Shown here one piece after another: positions 1 through 13,000 of a stretch of 64,000 bases of DNA (positions within the stretch are counted from its first letter, which is position 1; every line of letters begins with the position of its first letter). A program made the translations under genes and the position numbers. Origin of the DNA: Istiophorus platypterus (taxonomy: Eukaryota; Chordata; Actinopteri; Istiophoriformes; Istiophoridae); NCBI GenBank assembly GCA_016859345.1, contig CM029129.1:12478946-12542945 (forward strand). The letters run 5' to 3'. The notes beneath the pieces are model-generated. The model made no database searches and was not told where the DNA came from. It saw nothing but the letters and a program-made list of their open reading frames with translations.

Positions 1-2280
1 AACAAGGTGGCTCTGGCTGAAGATGGGGGCCCTGTGGTCAATTGCTACTGAGATGCACGCCAAGGACTGATCACCTCCAGCTGGGTTGCCTTGTCGAGGG
101 TGTCTAATGTTCATAAAGACACGAAACACCCAATGACCCCAGGATACATCACTGATTATGCATTGCAGTGCATCCACTGGATGTATTTTACAAGCTCTGT
201 GTCTGGCTTTGTCGTTAACACTCAATAGAAATAGAATGGGCTGAAAACCGCAAACAGATTGGTGACTACTGGAGAGATAGTTGATGGTGCAGAAAGATCA
301 CATGGATCAAGTAGGGTTAGCACCTCATCCTGAGTCTTCCATGTGGAAAACATCAAAAAAGCTATGGGCAAACTTTCAAGAAAACACTCCGAGGGGATCC
401 TGAGAGGGGAGGATGAGATCCCCAACAGGAAAGATTCAACAGGAAGACACAGGCTACAGACCAACTGACCATGATTAACACTGTCAGATGCACCTCTGGC
501 AAGTTGTGCAAAAAAAACAGGGACTAAGAATCCACATGGCCAAGATGAAGTGCAGAGAGAGTTTGCATGAAGAGTAGCACACAGGCACCAGCCCTGGTAA
601 GATGCAGAAGGAGCCCAGCACCATGATGCTTTTCAGCCCCCTACACTCAGCATAGCATCACAGAGTAGGAAGATCAGATGGCCCTAAGCGAATAAATAGG
701 GCGAGTGGCTGCAGTATGACAAGGATGTCTGCAACATCACATGGACCATCACCAATGGCAGTGCTGATAGCTGGCACAGCATGACATCCATCATCATCAG
801 ACATGCTGCAGAGCAGATTGGCTTTGTGGAAAAGAGGAAACCTAGAGCCTCCTACAGCAAGAACCACAGAGCCACTAAGACGCATCAGCTGCAGCAGGAG
901 CTTTGGGTGCTAAAAAGGCTGCACAAAAGCACAATTGAAGATGAGCTAACTCTCACTGAATAAAGGAACACCATGCAGAAGAAGGTCATGACACACACAG
1001 AGAAGAGGGGCATAGGAGAAGGAGAGAGGAGAGAGCTAGGAAAGGAGCAGCCTAATTGTCCAACCCCTTTGGCTTTGTTAAAAAGCTAAAGTGGACAAGT
1101 GCAGTGGCCACCTCTCATGCTCCCAAGGGAAGGTCGTAAAGGCACGATTTCCCTCAGTATCTTGTATTCTCCTCTAAAATGGAAAAATTGACACATCATT
1201 GCAGGAAGGGGAGGTTCCTAGAGTATCCGGCTGCCTGGAACACACAGGTAACATCACCTAGCTCATCTGAGAAACCTGGGAAAGAGATCTGGCTATCCTA
1301 TGGTTGGACCGCACCTATGCCTACGTCCATACTACGGGTTGAAATCGCTCTGCAATGACACACTTTGCCCAGTAACATCTGGCATCTCTCCTGGATTATT
1401 ACAATGATTTTAGGCTAAGAGTCACATCTGAGTCCCTTAAAATCCAACTGGAATTGGCTAGAAAAGGGGAACAAAACCAGGCTGCACCATTTTTATTATC
1501 CTTTTTGCCCTGGCAATGAACATTGTTGACAAATCTGCAGAGGTGTAATGTAGAGGCCTGAGGTCAAAGTCTGGCATGAGGCAACCTCAAGGCTTTTATG
1601 GATGATCTCACCATTACAACATCCATTAAGGCCTGGAAACAGGTGGATCCTCCAAGGCCTTGAGAAGCTCACCACATGGGCTAGGATGCATTTCAAGCCA
1701 AGCACGTCCAGGTCATTGGTGCTGAAGAAGGGGCAAGTAGTGGACTATTTCCATTTCACACTATCTGGCAACACCTTTCATTTTATCACTGAGAAACCAA
1801 TGAAGAGTTTGGGAAGGATGGAAGGACATCAGTCTCAAGGACTCCACTTCTATCCAAAAGATCATCAGAGACCTCAAAGAGTGGCTCACAAAGCCAGACA
1901 AGTCAGGTCTGCCAGGCAGATTCAAGGTCTGGATTTACCAACACACCATCCTGCCGAGGATCCTTTGGCTGCTGCTGATATACAAGGTCCTGATGTCCAC
2001 GGTGAAGTCAATGGAGGGGAGGATTAGCAGCTTCCTTTGCAGGTGGTAAGGTCTTCCCTGCAGCCTAAGCAGTGTAGCACTGTGTGGCAGCAGTAATGTC
2101 CTGCAGCTCCATTTCAGTGGCCTAAAAGAGGAGCTCCCGGTGTCAGTGGACAAGGGAGGCACTCCTGTAAAGAGACTCGATGGACCCCAATGTGGCAGAT
2201 GCAACAATTGAGATCAGGAAGGGCAAGAAGTGGAGAGCAGTCAAGGCACTTGAGGTGGCACTTGAGATGGCAATTAAAAC
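1..2280 (+). mobile_element. Decayed non-LTR (LINE-like) retrotransposon, reverse transcriptase remnant
   Basis: This segment translates in patches, with frameshifts and stops, into a LINE-type polyprotein reading along the + strand. The reverse transcriptase catalytic box F-M-D-D is readable at 1595-1606. It is followed by a piece with LEKLTTWARMHFKPS and SRSLVLKKGQVVD (1650-1750), and then by GLPGRFKVWIYQHTILPRI (about 1908-1965), a conserved stretch downstream of the catalytic core in a LINE group common in fish. Only short open frames survive, the longest being 1602-2027, so it is dead. It runs past the left edge, and the AATTA-rich tract at 2284 probably marks its 3' tail. The exact clade (L2/Rex-like or other) cannot be settled by eye. 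Confidence 0.75.
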
Positions 2281-2283
2281 ATT

Positions 2284-2330
2284 GATAAATTGAATTAAAT
2301 TAAATTAAATTAAATTAAATCAAACTAAAT
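2284..2330. repeat. AATTA-type microsatellite
   Basis: About eight imperfect copies of a five-base AATTA unit directly after the retrotransposon remnant, plausibly its expanded 3' tail. Confidence 0.8.
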
Positions 2331-2569
2331 TCTTCTAAATATTTTTCTAACTGAAAAACGTTAATTTTAGTCAGTATGCTTGTTTACATATATTTCATAA
2401 GTCCTAAAACATCTATAAACATTGTTTCTTCACAGTTTGCTCACTGACATTAAGTTGATCTTTTTTGGTGGATGGCACATCATCAGCACTTCACCTTTTC
2501 GACCCACCTCGAGGCACTACGAGCAGAACTTCATATGAATAAATCCCACACCTTGCTCAAAAGTGATCA

Positions 2570-2860
2570 CACCCACAGCTGATGAACAATTCTGTTCCTA
2601 AGCAACTGATCATCTCCATGTGGAGTTTGCATGTTCGCTGTCTGCGTGGGATTCCTCCAGGCGCTCCACTTTCCTCCCACAGTCCATAGACAAGCAGCTG
2701 AGCTAGAATGCACATTCGACATGGCCCCTATGTACAAATATGAGTGTTTGTAGGTGGTCTGATAGAATGGGTGCATGGCTGTAGGTGTGAGTGAAAGGCT
2801 CCATCCCCCTGTGGCAACTATAAATATGGAATTAAATGATTAAGTGATGAACGCTCAGAA
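2570..2860 (+). repeat. Degenerate dispersed teleost repeat (LINE 3' end or SINE-like)
   Basis: The segment contains GTGGAGTTTGCATGTTCGC, then TGCGTGGGATTCCTCCAG, TTCCTCCCACAGTCCA and a block near AGGCTCCATCCCCCTG. This order of motifs is characteristic of a very common dispersed repeat of fish genomes. The copy is diverged and has no coding capacity. A further fragment resembling a LINE 3' coding end (S-K-L-K-T-H-L-F) is visible near 3160-3190. Confidence 0.6.
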
Positions 2861-3209
2861 CACCCTTTCCAGTTTTCATGCATCTGTATATCAGTGAGGA
2901 CTGGTTTAAGCAGGCTTTGTGCTCCTTCCCAACTGCTTGCTGGATGGTCAGATAGCTTCAGAAAACCCCTTCCCCCACACCTTTCCAATCCCAGAAGAGT
3001 GGTGTCTGTGTCTGACCTAGCCTGCTTAAGAGCTCCTAAATTATATCCCCCTAAAAAGTCTAAAACCCTGCTGGTGGCCAATTGTGGCTGCTGTGTCCAT
3101 TATACTCCATAATAATTAAATATTCTCTGGACAGACAGTCTGACCCTTTTTGGTCCTTTAAATCAAAACTTAAAACTCATCTTTTTGCCTTAATATTTAG
3201 TTTGTTGCT

Positions 3210-6060
3210 TTTTCTCTCTTTTGTAACTTTTAACATTATACTTCTTCCCAGTACCTAACTCGTGGTAAATTGGATGAAAAAAACAAAACTATAGGGAACA
3301 AGGGAGTAGCCAATGGGCATCTAGAGGAAAGGAGAAAAAAATGAATGAATAAAGTGTTGGGTAACTAATGGGTACCAACAGGACACATATTTAGTAACAA
3401 AACTAAAAATTTACTAAAATAGTATTGAAAACCTTTTTTTCATTGTTTAATTAAAGGGGGGAACAGCCATACATTATATTACAGGCCACATACTTTATAG
3501 TTTCTTCCAAATTATACGATGAAGTAGATGACATGATAATAAATCCCTGTATTGTGGATGTCACTGAGCTCCCCTGTGTTATGTTGTTTGTTCTCCTACA
3601 CACCTCATTTTATGTTACACGGTAATGATTAGGTAGCCTATGTGTGGCTGTTCTCCTCTTTAATCACTCAATAAAAACAAGGTTATCAAAACATTTTCCT
3701 GAAAATCAGTTTTATTACCCAGCACTGTATCTCATAGATAATCAGTGTTTACAACAATTAATAGTAATTTCCTCTCAAATTTCCAATTGTGACGTACCAT
3801 AGCCATCGTTTCTTCCACTCTGCCTACATTTAAGTACCTGTAGGAAGCTGTGATTAAATATATCTGTACCTGATATAATACAATGAAACAAACGAAATGA
3901 GACTTTAAATTATGAGCTGTCTTATCCAGTGTTACCAGATAAAAATACTTAAACCGCTAATTGGGCTCTAAAGCACTGAGAACCTCAATTAATTCCTGGA
4001 TGACCTCTGTCAAGGACTTGTGCCAACTGAGGAAAGCAGGCAAGAGAGGACGTGAGGTGTGATGTGGATGAGAACTTATGGCAAATGGCAGAAGGGAGGG
4101 TTTACTAGCCCTGCTAAATATCTACAGCCATCCTATATGTGTATGAAATTTAATTTACGAAAATAAAGCCTGCTGAAGCCTAGTGCAGTATCTCTGATTC
4201 ATTTCTGTAATGCTGCAGGGTAGCAGAATCCCTGCAGTAATGAGATGCCATTATTTTTTATTTGAATGGAGTCTAGATTTATTCAATAATAAATTAATGA
4301 ATAAATCGATAAAAGAGACTTTAAAATAATATCACTTACCCTTTTCTTGTTTGCCTTGATTATTATAATAATTATTTTTATTAATACTAAAAGCTCATCA
4401 ATTATCCAGTTTTTTCCTGATGCCCTTGGTAACAGCAAGGATTTTGTGTACCCTACTGCTGAAGAAGGCCGGTTTCAGAGCTCATAATGTGCTAATGTAA
4501 TTTGCTAATTCTTAATTGGTGACTGTGAGTAGCTAGGGTTAAAAACAAGATTAAACCAAAAAAATCTTCCGTCTATTTTTGTATTAGTAGTTAGTTATGC
4601 TATCTGTTGATATGGTTTAATGTGTAAAAGAGGATCTATTTACATATATCAAATTTCCTCCCCATTTCTGCAGAGTATAGCAGGTGTCATGCAGCAAGAC
4701 AACTCATTTTTTCTTAAATTGCTCTCAATTTTAAAAACTGCGTGCAGAAATTACTAATTCGTGCCCTTGAATTCCATTTTTGTGCACATGAATTAACCGA
4801 TGGGACGTGTGTTATGGGATAATTCATATTTGGTGGGGGTGGGGGTGAGGGGGTAGGGGCTGCCTTTTTGTAATTGAACCACTGCCAATTAAAATGTCTG
4901 TGCATGTCCCCGCCAACCAGCAAGGCAGTCTGACCAGGGGGAGGGACCTGCTGCTCTTGAACAAACTGTGAGGGACAGATAGATCAAGCGAGAAACTATC
5001 ACCACCCTCATATCTTGCTGCTGCTCATGCAAGGAAAAGACAGACTGGTTCATTCTGAATTCTTTCGTCCTCTTCTGTCCTCTTGACAGTCTTGTACGGG
5101 TCCTTTTTTAATGGTCAGTGGTGCAGTGATATTCCCTGTTTGTCCTGTTGTTGACATTGCTCTCTTGCTGCTGTGAGCCTGGAGGTTTTCCCTCCCACCC
5201 ATTCTCCCTCTCTCTACTATCAATTATGTTAACATCAGCCTGAAGCTTGCTCCTAGCATGTTGCTCTATTTTGTGACAGGAAGCTTTTCTGCCTTTACTT
5301 TATGGCCTCCTGCTACATTATTGCACAGCACTGGTAATAGAGCTTACTCTCTATTCTACTCCAGGCTTCGTCCTGCAATCCAATTTGTCTTTCCAACACT
5401 GGGCATTTTCTGGTGACAATGAAGTATGTTTATGGCCGTGCTGATGTCATCACATTTCTGTTTCTCCCTCATCTCCCAGGGCACAGCTTACAGGAAAATG
5501 AATTATACAACACAATAGAAAGGTTGGATGTTCTGCAGTCAACTTGAGACCTATTTGCGCTAAAATGACTTGGCTTATGATTCCAGCTAGCAATACAGCT
5601 GGAGATGATCCGGTAGCATCCTTTGGAAATGATGTTTTCCTTCTTTTTTCTACGTGTGTTAATAATGTAATACCAGTAAGTAGCTGGTAGAGTCATGTGG
5701 CATGACAAGTTTATCCTTGACTGGCACAAGGGCCAAAAATAGCACATCAAGTGTTCCTACACTAATTTTTGTTCATATTTAAGCCCCTGTGTATTGTATA
5801 ACCACACACACAATATGAATCCACTGGAGAGCAACAGCCTTAAATCATTCACTGATTTAAGCGAACAGCTGAGGCAGAAATATGTTGGACAGGCAGTACT
5901 TATGCTTGCAGCCCTGGGCTTTGAGCTTCTCACAAGGACTGTGTGAAGTGACTGGGGTTGCACTTCTTTGTGTGCAGTGTGTTTGAGTAGTTCAAAAGAA
6001 TGTATTTCTGTGCATCTGAAATATTTGGTCAGATCTTTTTTTTTAACATGGTAAAAAAAA
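3210..6060. other. Intergenic stretch without recognised gene
   Basis: AT-rich sequence with no exon-like frame, RNA gene or clear transposon that I can recognise. The only notable item is a run of G-tracts at 4832-4859, listed separately. Open frames here are short and lack codon bias. Confidence 0.5.
4832..4859 (+). other. G-quadruplex-forming motif
   Basis: Four runs of five, five, five and four G separated by loops of one to three bases fit the intramolecular G-quadruplex pattern on the + strand. It lies about 2.2 kb upstream of the PSMG1 start, with no gene recognised around it. Confidence 0.6.
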
Positions 6061-6061
6061 A

Positions 6062-6220
6062 ATAGTTAAAGGATAAGTTCACATTATTTCAAGTCTATCA
6101 AATGTACTTTGATTGCTGTAATCTTTCCTCTTGTTCATACATGGCCTTGAAAAAGATCCTATCCTAACAGGATTCCCCTATAAGTGATGGGGGACAAAAT
6201 CCACAGTCCTCATTCTTTGT
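6062..6220 (+). repeat. Dispersed teleost repeat
   Basis: The motifs AAAGGATAAGTTCACATTAT and, 120 bases on, AAGTGATGGGGGACAAAATC followed by CCACAGTCCT belong to a dispersed non-coding repeat I recognise from percomorph fish intergenic DNA. No coding capacity is visible. Confidence 0.55.
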
Positions 6221-6879
6221 GGGTAATAAGTGGTTTCAGCATTCTTAAGTAGTCAGATCAAGTGGGTATCTTCTAAACTAAACTCATTGTAGTGTGAAAC
6301 ACAAAGATGGAATTTCATACTTAAAGGTTTTAAGCTTAGAATTGCAATAGCGATTATAGAACCAGTTTGTACAACAGGAATATTTGCAGGGAATGTCAAC
6401 TGTTTCCACTGTGATAAGGACATGTGAGAATTGTTTTAAGACAGACATATGCTTTAATATAATATGAAGTATTATTAAGCCATACGTCATATTGTTCTTC
6501 TGATTCAGCTGGAGGATATTTACAAGAAGCATCTCAGAGACCTTTGGCCATTTGCCAAATTTAGAATCCTTCATTTAAAGATGCATTAACCAGTCAATAT
6601 TTTTCTAACATTGGTTCAAATGATAATGTGTAATTTTAAAGGGTTGTCTCCATCTACACATATAATATCTACCAAGAATACAAAATACATTTCTTTTATG
6701 TTTATAATCCCATTTGTTTTGTTTTTCTTTATTTATTATAAAAATGTATTCATTTAATCCAAGTAGTTTCTTACCTTACCTCTTAGTCTGTCTTTTTTTT
6801 CTTCTGTAAAATGTGAAAACCTCCTCCCTCTGGGGATAAAAAAAAAAAACTTTTATCTTATTTTCTGTTTAGTCGAAAG

Positions 6880-7042
6880 TGTTAAGTGGAAATTATGCAT
6901 TTAGGGCGAAGCACTCCGAGTTGGACATGAGGCTTTTATTCCGAAGGGCTCGTCCCCGCCGGCGGAAGTGGCGGCTGTGTGTTTTAGCTATTGCTCTGAA
7001 TCACTAGCCAAACTTTCGCTTTCCTCTAGAAACAAACCGGTC
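6880..7042 (+). promoter_or_regulatory. PSMG1: CpG-rich promoter and 5'UTR region of PSMG1
   Basis: GC and CpG density rises sharply in an otherwise AT-rich area just before the PSMG1 start codon (for example CCCCGCCGGCGGAAGTGGCG near 6955). The GGAAGTG core fits an ETS-type site of housekeeping promoters. No TATA box is evident. The transcription start is inferred, not seen. Confidence 0.5.
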
Positions 7043-10000
7043 ATGGCGACGTTTTTCGGTGAAGTTTTGTCGACGTATTCTCGGGCAGTGGAAGAAGACG
7101 ACGAGGACTTTGACGAAAACGAAGAAGATGAAGAAATCCGCAGAGAGCTGGAGGAAAAGAGGTAAATAATGTTAGCTAGCTAGCGTTGGGAGACAGGAAG
7201 CGATGAGTCAGAAAGCATGGGGGTATTAAAGTAGATTAAACGGACTGTTACGTCCAGTGGAATAAACCTGTAAATTGTTAGTCGGTGGTGAATCTGTATG
7301 CGGCTCTTATCCTCGCATTTTAACAACTTTTTTTGCACCAAACGCCACATCTTGACAGATATCTCTCGGCTATTCCCAGCTAGCATAACACATGTAACTT
7401 CAGTGACAGAATGTTAGCTAGCAGCAGTGCTAACGCAAACCTGCACTATATTGAACTTGGTTTCGCGGGTAGGGAGGATCAATGAGATGCGCGTCTCCCT
7501 GTCTGTCTCACTGTCTATCTCACTGTCTGTCTCACTGTCTGTCTCACTGTCTGTCATAGCACAACGACGAACAGTTTAGGTACAAGACCTCCCCTCACAC
7601 TTGTAATGTCAGCATACATGAAAACCACGTTTACCGTCAAAATATACCAGACACTAGAGACCTGATATCTGTTACGTTGGTTTTGAAATATTGTGATAGA
7701 TTTCAAATGGCTAGATTTTAAATACTAACCTCTGTGTAACATCTTGAATAATATGAGTAAATACCTTGACTCCGCCACGTGATGTAAGCGGCATCAGTGA
7801 GTGTTTGGGGAAAATAGGTGTTTCTTTACTAAAGGCATCAGGGTGGAGGATGCCATAAACTTAAAATCACGTCTGAACTGAAACAAAATCCCATGGGTAG
7901 ACAATACCACGGGGCTGGGGGAATAAATTGGTAGGGATGAGGTAAGAAGTGACCTTTGGGGGAAGATGAAGAACATGACTGAACCTCCAACCTATAACAA
8001 CCCCGGGGAATTGAGGCCAGTAAGTCAGTTTGTGAATATGTGCGGAACAATAGTAGAGCGGGAAATTGGGTAAGGAAAGTCCACCTCTGAAGAGAACTGA
8101 TTTGAGACGAGAGAGACTGTTTTGATAAAGTAGTGGAAAAAGTAGATAAATATGGTGATTGAAGTCTGCTGAAGAAACCCACATGGAAATACTTAGTGAA
8201 AGGTGATTACTTGGTTCTTTGGACTGGTCATTTTGTACCACAGCCTTGTGGTTTTTATGTTGCTCCAGTTGCCTGAAGTTACTTGTATCCTAGGTGGAGT
8301 TCAATACAAAATTTAAATTTTAGTTATGAAGGTTTCCTAAAACTGTTCTTCTCTCTCTAACACACATCACTGTTCATCAGGGAGATTAATCTGCACTGGA
8401 GCCCTGAAGTCACAGAGTCGCTGAGGTCCGGAAACAAGTTGCAGTGCTCAGAGTTCATCCTTGCTGTCGGACACAATGCTGCAAGTAAGTGGCTTCTGTG
8501 TGCTACATTACCTGTGAGGAGTCCTTCTAACAGCACACTCAGTGTTATTACAGATCAAATGAATCATTCATGATCCCTGTGTGTAAAATGGAGCATGGAG
8601 GAATTCAGTGACAGTAGCTCTGCTCAGGAGTAACACAGCAGATTTCCAGTAATGTTTTTACACAGTGTATGTTTTTACCAGATTTTAACAACACATGCAC
8701 TTAAAATGAATAATGACGGAGATTTTAAACTTTCCATATTTAGAACATTTATTTCGATGGTGATGCATGTGTTTGGTTGCCTTTGTTTTTTTAATTTTTG
8801 TTTGTTTGGTTGTTTTTAGGCTAATGTTAACCACAGACCTTGAAAAACTGAGAACGGAAATATTCTGAAAAGTTAGAAAGGGAAACTACTGCTCAAATAC
8901 AGTAAATCCAGGCTCTTAAACTACAAAATTTTGTACTTAATAAAGAGTCATAGTCCTTACATCACTTCCTGTCTAGTCTCTGTTCCCCTAACTTCTGTGT
9001 CTTAATTCAGTCTCTCATTGAGGGTTTCTTTAATCAGTGTTTCTACATAAATTAGGTCTTGCTACAGCTCCTGATAGTATAATTAGTTCCACTTTTGAAT
9101 TTAGCAACGTTAAACAATAATTCATTTGTTAGCATTTGAAAAACTTCAACTCCCATAAAGTTTTTCCATTGTGGATGTGTGCATGCATTACTTTTTTCAC
9201 CCCTATCCTTGATATCCACTACCACTCATTCTTCTTATGTTATCCTTTAAGTTTTTTTTAGCTGTAATCTCTGTATTTTGATTTTTACCAGGGGTACAGG
9301 TGATATAATTGCTCCCCCTGCAGGCCAGCGAGTACATTGAAATTAAAATTCCTCAACGTCATTAAAAATGCACTAATATATATTTTATATTAAGATTGGA
9401 TCATATAGAAATGTTTGATTTGAAAGGTTTGGTTCGTAGTGACAACCCCCCACACACAAGAAGAGTTTTAGCACCTTTCAGCTCACTGTTTCCACTTTAT
9501 GGCCCCTAGCTTTACTGCTTTGGTTCATCAACCTCTTTTCCAGCAGCAGCAAGGAGCTGTTTGCCAAAGTCTTTAATTGCTCTTGTAAAGTGTTAAACTA
9601 TTTCCTATGCTTGGGTGTATGTAAAGTTAAATATGAATTACTCACTTGTGCCTACAATCATAGACACTCAAGTTTTTTCTCTCATGAGAATTTTAAATGT
9701 TACCAAACATACAGAAAATGAAATGCAACCAGTCATTAATAATAGTGGGGCTGCAAATAATGATTATATTCATATTGTATTGATCTGCTGATTATTTTAG
9801 CCCAAATCTTCAAATTACTTGTTTTGTCTGACTGAAACTTAAATATGTTCAGTTTATCATAACAGGTGGAAAGTAAAGCACAAAAAACTCAGCTTTGAAG
9901 CCTAAACTAATGAATGTTTGGTAATTTTGCTGGAAAGAAATTACTATATCAAGTACCAAAACTACTAATTTTCTGTTGATCAACTACTGAATAAATTAAT

Positions 10001-13000
10001 TTATTGTTTCTGCTCTAAATGATTGTACTTACTTCCACCTTGAGAAAAGGTCTATAACTTCAATGTAGTACTGCCTGTGTCTTCAGATTATATGTGATTC
10101 CATGTTGGATACAGCAAAGTTATTAATTAAAACATAAAAGTAGAAGAATGTCACCAGTTGAAATTAGTGAACTGTGAAAAGCAAAAATCACTGTTGTTGA
10201 ATGCTGAAATAATCTGTCTTCACAGAGTTTCTGTCGGTGTATGTTCTCACCTCTGCAAACTGGGAAGCAGTGGGACACGCATCAGTGTGGAATGAGAGGA
10301 GCCGGGCTGTTACTGGGCAAACCAGCGAGGAGTCAGCATGTGTTTTCTACAGACACAAAGACAAAACATCAGTGAGTTACACATGGAGCAAAATCGCGGC
10401 GAGCATCACTTCAGAATATGCCGACCCTTTCATTAATCCCAGAGAAAGCACCAGGCTATTGTCAACTCAATAATCATTCAGTTGATTGAGTTTGCTCCTT
10501 ATCACCTGATAACCCTAACTCTTTTTGAGAGAGTATTACAATGGCTGCGCCCAGTTCATTGTCATAATGCCATAATGTGTGACAGATTAAAGGATAAAGC
10601 TGAATAATATACTGGAGAAATGTCAGGGATGCAGCCTGACAACAGAAATGAATCACAGAAACGATGAGTTTGGTGAAGCCATTTATATGACAGCATTACA
10701 TTACCTTAAGCATTTTTGGGCATTTTTGCCTGTATAGACAGTGCCAAAAGACACATTGTCAGTGTAAAAAGGGGGCGAGAAAGTGAAAAAACGATATGTA
10801 ACAAGTAGGCATGTTGGGGTTACAGTGCGTAATGTACCGAGCTATCATAATTAGTAAATTCCATCATTCAATTAGTTGCTTGTAAGAAAATTAGTCGATT
10901 TATTGCTTTATGTCAAGCATAATGCTAAACCATCTGCTGGTTCCAGATTCTCAATCAAAAAAATGAACTGCTTTTCTGTTTTACATCAGAGTAAATCTAA
11001 TATCTTAGGGTTTTGAACAATCGGCTGGACTAATCTAAGGATATCACCTTGTGCTTTAAGAGTTGTGTTTAGTCAGTGTTTAATTAAATAGTTGACTAAT
11101 ATATTTAGATATAACTCCGCAGTTGTGATGCATTTCCTCAAAGTGTTTGAGTCACTCTTGTTGACAAACTCACCGGTTTGTCACCTGAGCGACTCCAGAC
11201 GTGGTGCTGAGATGTCTATCCTCAGCACAACCTCACACATTTTTCATCAAAATTCAACACCTCTCCTTGCACTGCCTCTTTTCAATTAAACTCCCACCTA
11301 TTTGACTCTCACCTGTTTTGGGCTTTGCACCGCACTACATGAAAATACCACACAGACCGGCAATGCAAATTTCAAGCTAAGAAAAAAATCAAACTGTTGG
11401 AACACACTTTAGCCATTTGTGAAAATAGAGTTCAATGTGTGGCTTCTTGCTTTGATTTGTCATCCATCAGTGTATCTGTTCTTCCTGTCCTTGAATTAAA
11501 TTTCACAGACATGGCTGTGTTTGATTCACAAATGTTGAATAAAATGTCCCTTGCATTCCTGTCCCTGAAGGTGTTGATATGCCAAGTGATTTGCTACATT
11601 GCAGAAGACCAGCTGTTTCAGTGGACAGAAAAGGTGCGTTTATCAACTACGTTAGTTGGATGTCCTGTACATAATTGTTGATGTTGCTTATCCATAGAAA
11701 AAATAATTTAGCTACTTCACTGCCAACAACTATCCTTGTCATCACATAGACACCCAGTGGCCACTTTATTAGATACGTGTGTACGCCTGCTCATGTAGCA
11801 GCACCTCAGTGCTTAAAGCATGCACACATGTTCAGCTGTTGATGAGACAAAACATCAGAAGTGACTTTAGGGTTGGTGCTAGATACGCTGGTTTGAGCAT
11901 CTCAGAAACTTCTGATCTCCTGGTCAGTCGACAGGCATGATAAAAATGTTTCCAGCAACTTGTTGAATCCATGACACTGTGAATGCAGGCTGTACTGAGG
12001 GCAAAGAGGGGTCCTCACAGTATTAGGAGGGTGTACCTAATAAAGTGGCTGTTGAGTTCACCCACTTGCCCACTTCCGGCATTGGTTGGGGGGTGTCACT
12101 TTGCATAATGACATTCACGCGATGCTGTGTTGGGGCTGACTGTCTTTCTGTATCTCTTGTAGGTTTTTGACTGTCTGCAACACAGAGGACTGAATGTGAC
12201 TGTGCTGTCAGACAGCTCTGTAGCCGATTACAAGACAGCAGACTATCTGTGCACTAGCTCCGCTCCCTTCCTGCGTTCTCTACACACTGGTACTTTCAGC
12301 AGTAAACCCCTCTGCCAGTCACTGGAGCAACCCAACATAATTACTGGACTTCCAGCTGCAGGTACTTATATTGTACTTTTTCAGTGACACTAATTCAGGT
12401 TACTCAACCTCTCAACTCACATTACTTGGGTGCCAATGGCCAGATTTTTCTGTGTTTCTCTATCACACTTGCAAACACTCATAAAAACACTGTAGAACAC
12501 TTAGAGGCTACACATTATGACTGTCATACTGCCCTGCATGTTTAGTAAAGTAAAACCTCTGGAGACTGGCAATTGACAGCTTTCTTCTGCAGATGAGACG
12601 GAACTCACATTTTCTGATAAACCCATGACAAAATGAAAAATAAGAATTGACCAAATTAGCTCACATTTATTTAGATGTTAAGTTGGTACCTGACATTACT
12701 CAATAATATTAAAATTGACCCAACATTTAAAAGTAGTCTTTATATTCATTGATGACAGCTAAAGAGTTGACAGATTATGCTAATAATGACTAATTTCTTG
12801 TATGTTTGAAATCAGAGCTCTGCTCAGTAGCCAGTTAAGATAACGTTAATGTCACAGACTAGAAGGACAGACTGGTCCACAGCTCTGAATCCTGGATGTC
12901 TCAATTCAGCACTTTTAAGGTGACCAGACTGAAATGACATTATGGTGTGCTTAAAAGTTTTAACCACTAAACAACCTATTTACAAAGGTTACATTAGATT

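Noticed and set aside
6968..7042. N-terminal extension of PSMG1 by 25 residues
   Set aside because: The frame is open upstream, but its apparent start is GTG; the first ATG (7043) matches the known PSMG1 N-terminus.
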